Positions 15,908 to 24,625 of a DNA stretch of 63,707 bases are shown here, piece after piece (position 1 is the stretch's first letter; each line of letters begins with the position of its first letter). The notes under the pieces were generated by a model. It was not told where the DNA came from. It saw only the letters and a list, made by a program, of their open reading frames with translations, and did not search any database. The DNA lies in assembly GCA_009781445.1 (NCBI GenBank), contig WQYD01000005.1, forward strand, positions 1 through 63,707, in the 5' to 3' direction. Made by a program: the position numbers and the translations under genes. The DNA comes from Bacillota bacterium (GTDB taxonomy: Bacteria > Bacillota > Clostridia > Christensenellales > DTU072).

Positions 15908-18392
15908 GAGATTTTTTTACAACACAGTAGCAACAGGGCTACTGCAAATAACGATACTTATTTCGGGATTCATTATTCCAAGTTTAATGCTACGCAATTA
16001 CGGCTCGGAAACAAACGGAATTGTGGCATCAATCAGCCAATTTGTTTCCTACTTCCGCCTTGTGGAAGCTGGTTTGGCAAGTGCCGCCGTGTACGCACTT
16101 TACAAGCCGTTAGCAGAGAATAATCAGCTTGCAATTAATTCTATTATATCTGCCACCAAGAAGTATTATATCAAGACGGGGTTGTTCTTTTCTGTTGCCA
16201 TTGTTGCGTTTTCATTCCTGTATTCCTTAGTGGTTAAAACAAACGCTTTGCCACCGCTATATGTAGCGATTCTTGTTATGGTTTTGGGGGCGGCGGTTGC
16301 GCTTGAGTTTTTTACGCTTGCCAAATACAGCGTGTTACTTATTGCAGATCAGCGCGTTTATGTAATTTCGCTTTCAAGCATGCTATCAATCGCAATTAAT
16401 TTGGCGGTAGTGGCGGTACTTGCATCGTTTCAAATTAATGTGGTTATAGTAAAAGCTGTGGCTGTTCTCAGCGTGTTTGTGCGCTCGGCTTTATTAATGT
16501 TTTTTACAAAAAGAAAGTACAAATCTTTAGATTATAATGTGGCAAATCCTGACACCAAGAGCCTTAATAAGCGTTGGGACGCGCTTTATCTGCAAATTCT
16601 TGGCGCAGTTCAAACGGGTATGCCGATAGTTGCCGCCACCTTATTGTTAAGCCTCAGGCAAGTAAGCGTGCTTGCAATTTACAGCATGGTTGCCGTGGGA
16701 ATCGGCAGTGTTCTAAGCATTTTTATTAGCGGATTATCCTCATCGTTTGGTGACATTATAGCAAGAAATGACAAAAGCGGGTTGCAAAAAACTTACACTC
16801 AATTTGAATTTGTGTACTACAAAATTATTGCCTTTTTTTACGCGTGTACCGCAATACTAATAACCCCGTTCATTTCGGTTTACACAAGAGGCATAAGCGA
16901 TGTGAACTATTTTCTTCCGCTATTCGGCATACTTATCGTGCTGAACGGATTGTTATTTAATCTTAAAACACCGCAGGCAATGATGTTTATTTCGGCAGGA
17001 ATGTTTAAAGAAACAAGATGGCAAACCACAATTCAAGGGATTTTAGCTTTCCTTGGATGCTTTCTGTTCGGATACTTTTGGGGCTTAGAGGGGCTAATGC
17101 TCGGCATGATTGTTTCAAACCTGTACAGGTGCATTGATTTATTGTTCTTTACGCCCAAAAGAATCACAGGCACTAAAATTTCCGCCACACTCAGGCAGTG
17201 GGGAATATTGGCAATAAATATTGCACTTATCTATTTGCCGTTCATTTTTATAAAAATAAACGCGGGCGGTTATTTTGAGTGGTTGCTGTGGGCAATTGCT
17301 GTGGGTGCGTACGCTTTTGCCGTTACCGCTGTGGTTTCGGCACTTACTGATTGGAAGCTTTTTAAGCAAATCATTTTGCGCGTTAAAGCCATTTTCATTA
17401 AGGCATCTTCCGCTCACGCACAGCTTCCGCCGATTCCCGAAGCGGTTAATGGCAGAAAATGTTACGCATTAACAGTTAATGACGCTGATTTGCATTTTGC
17501 AAGCACTTCAGGGGGGGCATTTTCCGCGATAATGAATGCTTTCTGTGATAGTGGCGCAATTATTGTGGGCGCGGAAATGTGCGGCGACTTGGTTGTTCGC
17601 CATACTGTTGCTAATTCGGTTGCCGAAGCTACAAAATTCCGCAAATCTAAATATGTGAGAAGCGATACCCACGGCATTTATCGGGCAGTGCTTGAGGCAT
17701 TAGAGTGCGAGAAAAAAGTTTTGTTTACCGGCACAGGGTGTCAAGTTGCAGGGCTTAAAAGTTTCCTTGGCAAGGGCTACGATAATTTGCTTACGGTTGA
17801 CTTCGTTTGCCACGGGACGCCCTCACCCGAACATTTTAGCCGATATATCAAGGAACTTGAAACTAAACACGGAAAGAAAATTTCGCAATATGATTTCCGT
17901 TCAAAGGAAAACGGCGAACTTTTGGACGAAAAAATTGTTTTTCAAAACGGTGAATCCAAGTTTAACCGCGGAAGGCAAAATTTATGGTTAATGGCTTTTT
18001 TGTGCAATATTATGCTAATGCCGTCCTGCTATAAATGTAATTATGCTAAACCCGAACGGGAAAGTGATTTAACGATTGCCGACTTTTGGGGTTTAGAACA
18101 CTACACTTCTGATTTTGAAACAAAAAAAGGCGTTTCACTTGTTCTCGTTAACACCGAAAAGGGGCAAAGTGTTTTTGACGCTCTTAGTAATGTGAAAATT
18201 GCCGAAATGAGCCTTGATAAGGCGGTTAAGCACAATTTAAGCCTGCTCACCCCTGTGTCAAAGCACCCTAAGTACGAAGAATTTAACGCGCTTGCGAAAA
18301 CAGATTTCATTAAAGCGGTAAAGAAATATTGTTACCCTTCAACCGTTAGGCGCGTAATCGGCAGGCTATTGCCTAAAAACCTTTTTCGCTAA
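15894..18392 (+). CDS. Polysaccharide flippase fused to an FrhB-like F420 hydrogenase beta-subunit domain
   Basis: An 832-residue two-part protein. Residues 1 to about 500 form a Wzx/MOP-type flippase with about 12-14 membrane segments, opening TKRFFYNTVATGLLQ and including RNYGSETNGIVASISQF. After a cytoplasmic linker, residues about 515-832 match the FrhB/FdhB-like family: STSGGAFSAIMNAF, KSKYVRSD, LFTGTGCQVAGLKSFL, DFVCHGTPSPEHF and a CxxC in PSCYKCNYAKPERESDLTIADFWG. Usually these are separate genes; the usual N-terminal ferredoxin domain of FrhB-like proteins is absent. I choose ATG 15894, which overlaps the previous gene by 14 nt. The frame through the junction (about 17400-17480) is open, so this is a true fusion unless sequence error removed a stop. 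Confidence 0.85.
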   Translation: MDRTKRFFYNTVATGLLQITILISGFIIPSLMLRNYGSETNGIVASISQFVSYFRLVEAGLASAAVYALYKPLAENNQLAINSIISATKKYYIKTGLFFSVAIVAFSFLYSLVVKTNALPPLYVAILVMVLGAAVALEFFTLAKYSVLLIADQRVYVISLSSMLSIAINLAVVAVLASFQINVVIVKAVAVLSVFVRSALLMFFTKRKYKSLDYNVANPDTKSLNKRWDALYLQILGAVQTGMPIVAATLLLSLRQVSVLAIYSMVAVGIGSVLSIFISGLSSSFGDIIARNDKSGLQKTYTQFEFVYYKIIAFFYACTAILITPFISVYTRGISDVNYFLPLFGILIVLNGLLFNLKTPQAMMFISAGMFKETRWQTTIQGILAFLGCFLFGYFWGLEGLMLGMIVSNLYRCIDLLFFTPKRITGTKISATLRQWGILAINIALIYLPFIFIKINAGGYFEWLLWAIAVGAYAFAVTAVVSALTDWKLFKQIILRVKAIFIKASSAHAQLPPIPEAVNGRKCYALTVNDADLHFASTSGGAFSAIMNAFCDSGAIIVGAEMCGDLVVRHTVANSVAEATKFRKSKYVRSDTHGIYRAVLEALECEKKVLFTGTGCQVAGLKSFLGKGYDNLLTVDFVCHGTPSPEHFSRYIKELETKHGKKISQYDFRSKENGELLDEKIVFQNGESKFNRGRQNLWLMAFLCNIMLMPSCYKCNYAKPERESDLTIADFWGLEHYTSDFETKKGVSLVLVNTEKGQSVFDALSNVKIAEMSLDKAVKHNLSLLTPVSKHPKYEEFNALAKTDFIKAVKKYCYPSTVRRVIGRLLPKNLFR

Positions 18393-21139
18393 ACTTTTCC
18401 GCTTAGTTTCTTTTTAAGTTCCGCAATGGCTTTAATTGCATGAAGGAATTCGTATTCTTCTATGTGGTGGGCGAGGGGTTCTGCGCCGTCTATTGATTTA
18501 AGTTCGTCAAGGTAATTTAGGGCTTCTATGTCGCTGTCCTCTACGAGGGGGGCAAGTTTTTCTAAAAGTGCGAGGATTTGCCCTGAGTCCTTAATTTTTT
18601 GCCCTGCCGTTTTGTGCGAAGCGGTGGATTCTTCATTAAGCATAGGTTCAAGTTTTTTGAAAACTGCCTTTAATTCGGTTTCCACTTCGCTTAGTTGCTT
18701 TTCGCTTGCAAGGTTTTTGCCTTCTTTTAATGCGCTTTCAAGCGTGAGTGCCACACCGTGCAGGCGCGTTTCGCCTATTTGCCCTGCGTTACTCTTTAAT
18801 GTGTGGGCAAGCCTGTGTGCGGTTTTTATATCGCCTTTCACAAGGCTTTCTTGAATTTGGGCATAAGTTTCTGTGTTGCTTTTTAAAAAGTTTAGCTTTA
18901 GGCGTTTTTTAAGTTCGTCTTCCCTTGCTAAGGAAGTTTCCTCGCTTTCCAAGGAATAATCCACAATCGGCAAGTATTTGGCCAAGCACCGCCAAAGTTC
19001 TTGCGCTGTAAACGGTTTTCCAAGGCAAGCCACCATTCCGTTGATTTGGTAAGATTCTATGTCCGCAGTCATAACATTGGCGGTTAATGCCACAATAGGG
19101 GCTTTTGAACCAAGCCAAAGGATTTTTGCGGACGCTTCCAAGCCGTCCATTACGGGCATATGAATGTCCATAAAAATCAAATCAAAGGGCTTAACACCGC
19201 TCTTCACGCGCTTTGCCACAATGTCCACACCCTCTTTGCCGTTTGTTGCCACCACGGTTTTAAGCCCCACCCTTGAAAGGTGATCGCAAATAACTTGGCG
19301 GTTGAGTTCATTATCCTCACAGATAAGCACTTCGCCTGCAAAGTTCGGTTTTTTGAGATCGTCATGAGGGCTTTTGGCTGTGATTGCGATAATATCCGCA
19401 GAATCTGCCAAATCAAATGTGATTGTGAAGTGAAACCGCGTGCCTCTGCCGATTTCGCTTTCCACCTTAAGCTCACCGCCCATAAGTTCAATGATATTTT
19501 TTGCAATCGGAAGCCCTAAGCCCGTACCGCCGTACTTCCTTGTTACGCTTTCGTCTGCCTGTGCAAACGGCTCAAATATTTTTGCAATTTGCTCTTTTGT
19601 CATGCCGATACCAGTATCTTTAACCTCAAAATCAATGGTTGCGCTTGTGGCGTCCGCCCGCTTAATTGACGCAAGGAATTTAACCGTGCCTTCGTTATCC
19701 GTAAATTTAACCGCGTTGTGCAAAAGGTTCATAAGGGCTTGGCGCAAGCGGATAGGATCGCCCACCAATTTTTTATTCTGAGGTGGCTCTGCGTAACAAT
19801 AAAGAGTTATGTCCTTATCTTCCGCGCGGGGCAGAGCAAGTGATTTGCAGTGGGCGAAAACATCGGATAAATCAAAAGGAATTTGATCAAGAGTGGTTTT
19901 GCCAGTTTCAATTTTAGCAATGTCCAAAATATCGTTAATTATTCTTAAAAGATAATTCGCACTGCCACGGATACTGCTTAGATATTCAGCAGTTTGGGGC
20001 GGAAGTTCGCCAAGAGAGGCAAGCTCTGCAAACCCCACAATACTGTTCATAGGCGTGCGAACCTCATGGCTCATATTCGCAAGGAAGGCGGTTTTTGCGG
20101 TGTTCGCATTTTGCGCTTCCACAAGCGCACCGCGCAGGCTTTTTTCAATTTTATGCTTTTGAAGGGCAATACTCACAAGGAATGCACTCAGCACCACCGC
20201 AAGGCACGCGCCAAGGATTGAAAGGAAAACGGTAATCAGGCGGATACTGCCTGTGTAGCTTGCCACGGGGGTGGAAATGCCGAGATACCAGCCGTTACTC
20301 ATTTTGCTTACGGCGAAATATCTATCTTCGCCTTTGTGGTTGTTTGCACGAAGAATGGCGTCTGTTTTCTTGCCGTTCTTAATCAGCGATGCCATTTCTT
20401 TTAAGCCACCGTTAACGCTATCCATTTGCGAACCTATAAGACTGCCGTCATAATGCGCCATGATTGTGCGGTTTGAATCAAAAAGCATATAATCTTTGAA
20501 AACCTGCCCTGTGTACGAATCAGACGCGCCGTACAAAGACGCCACATTTATATCAATGCAAACAATCCCCATGCGCCTGCCGTTTTCGTGATAAATGTTC
20601 CGCGTGGCAGTTATAATGAACGCGTCCGCGCGCGCGCCTATATAAGGTGAGGTAAAGATTACTTCGCTGTTTTTTTCTTCGCTATCCAAAGAATACCAAG
20701 GTTGGGTGAAAGGGTTGAAATCATTTTCCGCGCTAAAAGAAAGTTCATATTTGCTTTCTACTGCGTTATCGCCAAGCCAAAACATTCCGAACACGGCTTG
20801 AAACCCTGAGGTAAAATCCGTTTCGCGCCCGAAATCCGAAATCGTGTTAATATAAGTTGCCACCTTTTCAAAAGCCTGATTATCCTCAATTAGCATTACC
20901 GCGGTTTCGGATACGGTTTTAAGCGTTGCCGAAGTTGCGTTCAATTCGGAATTAAGGTGAGATTCCACATGTTTAAGGGTTGCTTCCGCTTCGCGATCCA
21001 AATTCGCGGATTCAATATCTACCGCCAAAAAATAGGCAGGTATAACCATAAGTACAAACGCTATAAATACGGCAATAATCTGCGCGTAAGGCAAGCGTGG
21101 CTTAATTGAGTTTTTTGGCAGTGCGCCGACTTTTAACAT
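18389..21139 (-). CDS. Hybrid sensor histidine kinase (dCache-HisKA-HATPase-REC-HPt)
   Basis: A 916-residue hybrid kinase. Two membrane helices (about residues 20-42 and 305-330) flank an extracellular double-Cache-like sensor with a PWY motif (TQPWYSL). Then come HisKA with MSHEVRTPMNS (phospho-His near residue 358), a HATPase_c domain with DTGIGM and GTGLGLPI boxes, a receiver domain with FMDIHMPVMDG (phospho-Asp near residue 657) and a C-terminal HPt domain with AHTLKSNAGQ (His near residue 778). It should sense a small ligand outside the cell and run an internal phosphorelay. The output regulator is not nearby. It ends convergently with the polysaccharide operon, overlapping by 4 nt, so control of that operon is possible but unproven. 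Confidence 0.93.
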   Translation of the reverse strand: MLKVGALPKNSIKPRLPYAQIIAVFIAFVLMVIPAYFLAVDIESANLDREAEATLKHVESHLNSELNATSATLKTVSETAVMLIEDNQAFEKVATYINTISDFGRETDFTSGFQAVFGMFWLGDNAVESKYELSFSAENDFNPFTQPWYSLDSEEKNSEVIFTSPYIGARADAFIITATRNIYHENGRRMGIVCIDINVASLYGASDSYTGQVFKDYMLFDSNRTIMAHYDGSLIGSQMDSVNGGLKEMASLIKNGKKTDAILRANNHKGEDRYFAVSKMSNGWYLGISTPVASYTGSIRLITVFLSILGACLAVVLSAFLVSIALQKHKIEKSLRGALVEAQNANTAKTAFLANMSHEVRTPMNSIVGFAELASLGELPPQTAEYLSSIRGSANYLLRIINDILDIAKIETGKTTLDQIPFDLSDVFAHCKSLALPRAEDKDITLYCYAEPPQNKKLVGDPIRLRQALMNLLHNAVKFTDNEGTVKFLASIKRADATSATIDFEVKDTGIGMTKEQIAKIFEPFAQADESVTRKYGGTGLGLPIAKNIIELMGGELKVESEIGRGTRFHFTITFDLADSADIIAITAKSPHDDLKKPNFAGEVLICEDNELNRQVICDHLSRVGLKTVVATNGKEGVDIVAKRVKSGVKPFDLIFMDIHMPVMDGLEASAKILWLGSKAPIVALTANVMTADIESYQINGMVACLGKPFTAQELWRCLAKYLPIVDYSLESEETSLAREDELKKRLKLNFLKSNTETYAQIQESLVKGDIKTAHRLAHTLKSNAGQIGETRLHGVALTLESALKEGKNLASEKQLSEVETELKAVFKKLEPMLNEESTASHKTAGQKIKDSGQILALLEKLAPLVEDSDIEALNYLDELKSIDGAEPLAHHIEEYEFLHAIKAIAELKKKLSGKV

Positions 21140-21193
21140 AGTTAAGAATTTTTGCGGTTGGTTAAAGCCCTATGCTTAAACCCCGCTAAATAC

Positions 21194-21222
21194 ACTGTAA
21201 CACTTTTCTTATTTAAATGCAA
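21194..21222 (-). promoter_or_regulatory. Promoter of the hybrid histidine kinase gene
   Basis: On the minus strand TTGCAT (21217-21222) and TACAGT (21194-21199) are 17 nt apart, 55 nt before the kinase ATG. No clear ribosome binding site is seen at the ATG itself. Confidence 0.5.
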
Positions 21223-21332
21223 GAGGATATTTGAGAAGTGATTTTATACCAAAATCCATGTGTGCTTGCAAACAATAAGGCTTTTCGTGCAAATTGTTAC
21301 GATTTGTTTTAATCTTTTTAAGATTTCTGTGC

Positions 21333-21338
21333 TATACT
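21333..21338 (+). promoter_or_regulatory. -10 box of the repeat-tailed membrane protein gene
   Basis: TATACT lies 33 nt before the chosen ATG at 21372 in an A/T-rich divergent intergenic region. The -35 region is only T-rich (no good TTGACA match), so this is a moderate candidate. Confidence 0.4.
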
Positions 21339-21371
21339 TACCATATCTTCATATTGTATTTGGGGTTTTTA

Positions 21372-22631
21372 ATGAAAAAAGAAAAACAATCAACCAAAAA
21401 AGGCGCGAAAATAGTAGTTTGGACTTTTGGCGCACTTTCCGCACTTTTGTGCATTTTCGTGGTGCTATATTCAATTATGGCAATAGGGCATAGGCGGAAC
21501 GGATATAACGATATTTTCGGATATTCATGGATAAATGTTGAAACAGACAGATTTGCCCAAGGCAGTGGCGATAAGTTTAATGAGGGCGATCGCGGAATCT
21601 TTAAGCTTTCAAAAACTGCGTCCGCACGCGAAAATATTAGCAAAGAAACGCTTGTTTTGTATAAATTTAACGATAGCGTGTACTACGGCAGGGTGTATAC
21701 CACGGCTGAGGGCGGAAAAAGCTACACAATCACAAACCAATTCAGCCAAAACAGCACCGTTAGTGCGGAACATATACTTGGTGTTTATTCCTCAAAGGTT
21801 GAGGGTGGCGGTAGCTTAATTGCGTTTATGTTCGGCAATAAGGGCTATGTGGTTTTTGTGTTATTGCCCTTAATTGCGATACTTGCTTACCTAATAACCA
21901 TTTTTGTGGCAAGCTATGTGCAATATAGCAGGCAAGACGAAGCAACCCTAAAAGCCGTACCGCTAACTCATGCAGGCGCAGAGGGCGAAGCGCTAATTGG
22001 CACGGAAAGCGATTCTTATGAAGAATTTGTTTCTGAGGAAACTGCCGAAATTTATGAAACCGCAGAAATAAACGAGGATATAATTCCGCCCGAACTTCTT
22101 ATTCCCGAACCGCATACCACCAATAAATTTGTGGTTATTGCCCCCGAAGCAACCGAAACAGCCCAAATAACGGAAGAAACGGCAGAAGAAACAATAAAAG
22201 AAGAAAAGGCACAAATTTTAGATTTAGAACCGAATGCAGACACTCAACCTCTTTCAGCCCCGACAGCCACAAAGCAAGCAAAGCCGAAAGCCACTGCGAA
22301 ATCGGCAACCGCAAAACCTGCAACGGCTAAGCCCGCAACAGCAAAGTCAACAACCGCTAAGCCCTCAACGGCAAAAGTCACTGCGGAAAAACCCACAGCA
22401 ACGAAATCGGCAACCACAAAATCTGCAACGGTGAAGTCAACAACCGCTAAACCTGCAACATCAAAAACCCCTACAGTAAAAGCGACTGCGGAAAAACCTG
22501 CAACGGCTAAGCCCGCAACCCCAAAAACCGCCGTTGCTAAATCCCCAACCACAAAACCAAAAGCCCCCAAGCCCCCCGCACCTCAGAAAGTTGAAGAAAA
22601 TGAGGGCGAATGGGAAAAGATTGATACTTGA
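21372..22631 (+). CDS. Membrane protein with signal-peptidase-like ectodomain and Ala-Lys-Pro-Thr repeat tail
   Basis: A 419-residue protein of unknown function. A basic N-terminus precedes TM1 (about residues 13-36); an extracellular region of about 120 residues contains GDRGIFK, an LVLYKF...YYGRVY strand pair and a late GVYSSKV, followed by TM2 (about 159-184). This order resembles SipW-type signal peptidases, but I see no catalytic Ser in a SM-P context, so activity is doubtful. The cytoplasmic part is acidic (about 215-295), then a tail (about 296-405) of AKPAT/AKSTT repeats follows, like histone-H1-type basic tails. I choose ATG 21372 over upstream starts because the -10 box lies between them. 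Confidence 0.7.
   Translation: MKKEKQSTKKGAKIVVWTFGALSALLCIFVVLYSIMAIGHRRNGYNDIFGYSWINVETDRFAQGSGDKFNEGDRGIFKLSKTASARENISKETLVLYKFNDSVYYGRVYTTAEGGKSYTITNQFSQNSTVSAEHILGVYSSKVEGGGSLIAFMFGNKGYVVFVLLPLIAILAYLITIFVASYVQYSRQDEATLKAVPLTHAGAEGEALIGTESDSYEEFVSEETAEIYETAEINEDIIPPELLIPEPHTTNKFVVIAPEATETAQITEETAEETIKEEKAQILDLEPNADTQPLSAPTATKQAKPKATAKSATAKPATAKPATAKSTTAKPSTAKVTAEKPTATKSATTKSATVKSTTAKPATSKTPTVKATAEKPATAKPATPKTAVAKSPTTKPKAPKPPAPQKVEENEGEWEKIDT
22265..22580 (+). repeat. Tandem repeat encoding Ala/Lys/Pro/Thr tail
   Basis: Degenerate 12-21-bp units encode repeats such as ATAKPATAKPATAKS. About 14 lysines are spaced 5-8 residues apart, giving a strongly basic, disordered tail. The minus strand also stays open across the repeat, but only as a shadow of the repeated codons. 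Confidence 0.85.
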
Positions 22632-22813
22632 GGAATCACTGAATAAATACCTTCGCTTTGCGACTGCCCGACACTTATGGTATCTTTTGGAACAAATCCG
22701 TCAATTTCCGCCCCTTAAGCGTAGCCCAGCTACGCCCTTGGGTTAAAAATTGCCAAATTTGTATATCCAAAATCTACTCATAATCGTTCGCGCTATTTAT
22801 TCATTGCTTCCTT
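22631..22813. repeat. Long imperfect palindrome with conserved core (P element 2)
   Basis: The outer arms (AGGAATCACTGAATAAATA-like at 22631-22650 and its near complement at about 22795-22813) and inner TTTGGA/TCCAAA segments pair. The core at about 22713-22745 has CTTAAG, a stem GCGTAG/CTACGC, then CCCTTGG. It starts at the stop codon of the repeat-tailed protein gene. From here to 22907 nothing else is seen apart from a shorter AAGGAATCACCGAAAT-type word repeated at about 22830 and 22868. Confidence 0.6.
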
Positions 22814-22907
22814 AAAGATTTAAGGAATCACCGAAATCTATTTAGTGGTAAAAGATTGAAACTTAAGAAATCACCGAAATTTGATTTAATTTGATTTATT
22901 TATTTGC

Positions 22908-22937
22908 TTGACAAGGTATTTTTTGATATGGTACTAT
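22908..22937 (+). promoter_or_regulatory. Promoter of the histidine operon
   Basis: TTGACA at 22908-22913 is perfect; TACTAT at 22932-22937 follows after 18 nt. Transcription would start near 22944, giving a leader of about 44 nt to the hisZG ATG. No T-box or terminator is seen in the leader. Confidence 0.75.
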
Positions 22938-22945
22938 TTAATTAC

Positions 22946-22963
22946 GCTTTAGCGCGCTAAAGC
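22946..22963 (+). promoter_or_regulatory. Perfect 18-bp palindrome, probable operator of the his operon
   Basis: GCTTTAGCGCGCTAAAGC is perfectly symmetric and sits at the predicted transcription start of the histidine operon, an ideal repressor position. A TrpR-family HisR/YerC-type repressor would be a reasonable guess, but the binding protein is not in the window. An RNA hairpin role is also possible. Confidence 0.55.
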
Positions 22964-22987
22964 AAAACGAAGTGAGAGTATCGCAAA

Positions 22988-24625
22988 ATGGATATTGATA
23001 AGAACAGAATTACCCCCGGTGGCACTAAGGATTATATTTATGAAGAGTGCGCCAAAAGAAGAGAGTGCGAAGATTTGGTTCGTGCGATTTTAACCAGCTT
23101 TAATTATAGAGAGGTTTATACGCCCACGCTTGAGTATCTTGATGTGTTTTCAAGCGGTGTGGGCAAGATAAACGCGGATACCGTGTACACACTATCGGGG
23201 AATGACGGCAAGTTGCTTGCGTTAAGGCCCGATTCCACGAAACCCATTTCACGGCTTTATTCCTCGCGTTTGAGGGGCGAAAAATTGCCTTTAAGGCTGT
23301 TTTACAACCAATCTGTTTTTAAAAGGAATCTTGATTATTATAAAAAAGCGAACGAAATCCGCCAAATAGGCGCGGAACTTTTAGGGCAGGACGGTGAAAG
23401 CGCGGATATGGAAATGCTTACCGTTGCCCTCAAATCCATGAAAGCACTTTTCGGCAATAACTTTGCGCTTGAAATAGGGCATATGGGTTTTATGCGTTCT
23501 ATACTCAACGGGCTTAGCGGTGAATATAAGGAAAGGGCTAAAATCGCGATTTCCGCAAAAAATTATCCCGAAATCTTAAGGCTTGCAGACGAACTTTCTT
23601 TGCTTAAAGGCGGAAAGCAGGAAGCGTTGGTTGATTTGTTAAGGAAACTGCCCAAACTTTTCGGGGATAGCGAAGTGCTTTCAAAGGCGGAAAGCCTAAA
23701 AGTGAGTGCGGAAGCCTCGGAAGCTATCAAAGAACTGAAGGATATTTATAAAAAACTTAAAAAAGAGGGGCTTTCGGATAATGTAATTATAGATTTAACT
23801 GTGGTTAACGATTATGATTATTACACGGGCGTGGTTATTAAAGGCTTTGTTACAGGTGAGGGCGCGGAAGTGCTTTCGGGTGGCAGGTATAACACGCTTT
23901 ACGGTGATTATAACCTAAATGTCCCTGCCACGGGCTTTGCGATTGATTTAAATGCGGTGGCAAGGATTCTTCTAAACACCAAAAAAAGCGATAGCAAAAA
24001 ACTTACCTTGGTGCTTACCAAAGGGCGCATTCAAAATGAAATTGCAAAACGCTTTAAGGCGATTGGCATAGATATGCCCACAAGCAAGGACGAAACGCGC
24101 AAATTGATTTTTGAATTTGATAACTTCAGGGTTGTGTACGCGAAATCTAACGATGTGGTTACCTTTGTGGAACACGGCGTGGCAGACGCAGGCATTGTGG
24201 GCAAAGATACCCTTCTTGAATCAGAGATTGAAAGAGGGGTTTATGAGATTCTTGATTTAGGGCTTGCAAATTGCAGATTCGCGCTTGCGGGGCTTAAGGG
24301 CGCAGATGTTCTTTCGGGCTGTGATATTAAAACGATAGCCACCAAATACCCTGTGGTTACCAAGCGGTATTTCGGCAAGAAAATGATGGATGTTGAGATA
24401 GTTAAGATTGAGGGTTCTGTGGAACTTGCGCCGATTTTAGGGCTTGCGGACGCCATTGTGGATTTAGTGGAATCGGGCAGGACGCTTGAAGAAAACGGGC
24501 TTGAGGTTAAAGAGGAAATTCACCAAATATCCGCAAGGTTAATTGTGAACCCAGTTAGCTTAAAGCTAAAAAAGAAAGAAATTGAAGAGTTAGTAAGGAG
24601 GCTTAGCAATGATAAGAATAATTAA
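22988..24625 (+). CDS. hisZG: Fused ATP phosphoribosyltransferase: HisZ regulatory subunit + HisG catalytic subunit
   Basis: A 545-residue fusion catalysing and regulating the first step of histidine synthesis (ATP + PRPP to phosphoribosyl-ATP). Residues 1 to about 330 are HisZ, a histidyl-tRNA synthetase-like domain: PGGTKDYIYEE, LRPDSTKPISRLY, RLFYNQSVFKRN, YDYYTGVVIKGF and LSGGRYNTL. From about residue 336 comes short-form HisG: LVLTKGRIQNEIAKRF, VEHGVADAGIVGKDTLLE, and DAIVDLVESGRTLEENGLEV. Short HisG proteins need HisZ for activity, normally as separate chains; here both sit in one polypeptide with no stop between. It is first in the his operon and overlaps hisD by 17 nt. Confidence 0.95.
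   Translation: MDIDKNRITPGGTKDYIYEECAKRRECEDLVRAILTSFNYREVYTPTLEYLDVFSSGVGKINADTVYTLSGNDGKLLALRPDSTKPISRLYSSRLRGEKLPLRLFYNQSVFKRNLDYYKKANEIRQIGAELLGQDGESADMEMLTVALKSMKALFGNNFALEIGHMGFMRSILNGLSGEYKERAKIAISAKNYPEILRLADELSLLKGGKQEALVDLLRKLPKLFGDSEVLSKAESLKVSAEASEAIKELKDIYKKLKKEGLSDNVIIDLTVVNDYDYYTGVVIKGFVTGEGAEVLSGGRYNTLYGDYNLNVPATGFAIDLNAVARILLNTKKSDSKKLTLVLTKGRIQNEIAKRFKAIGIDMPTSKDETRKLIFEFDNFRVVYAKSNDVVTFVEHGVADAGIVGKDTLLESEIERGVYEILDLGLANCRFALAGLKGADVLSGCDIKTIATKYPVVTKRYFGKKMMDVEIVKIEGSVELAPILGLADAIVDLVESGRTLEENGLEVKEEIHQISARLIVNPVSLKLKKKEIEELVRRLSNDKNN

Noticed and set aside
22244-22570. Minus-strand frame of 108 codons over the Ala/Lys/Pro/Thr repeat
   Set aside because: It is a shadow of the repeated codons of the plus-strand gene and has no ribosome binding site.
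22938-22987. T-box or histidine leader-peptide attenuator before hisZG
   Set aside because: The leader is only about 44 nt, without T-box sequence, His-rich peptide or terminator.
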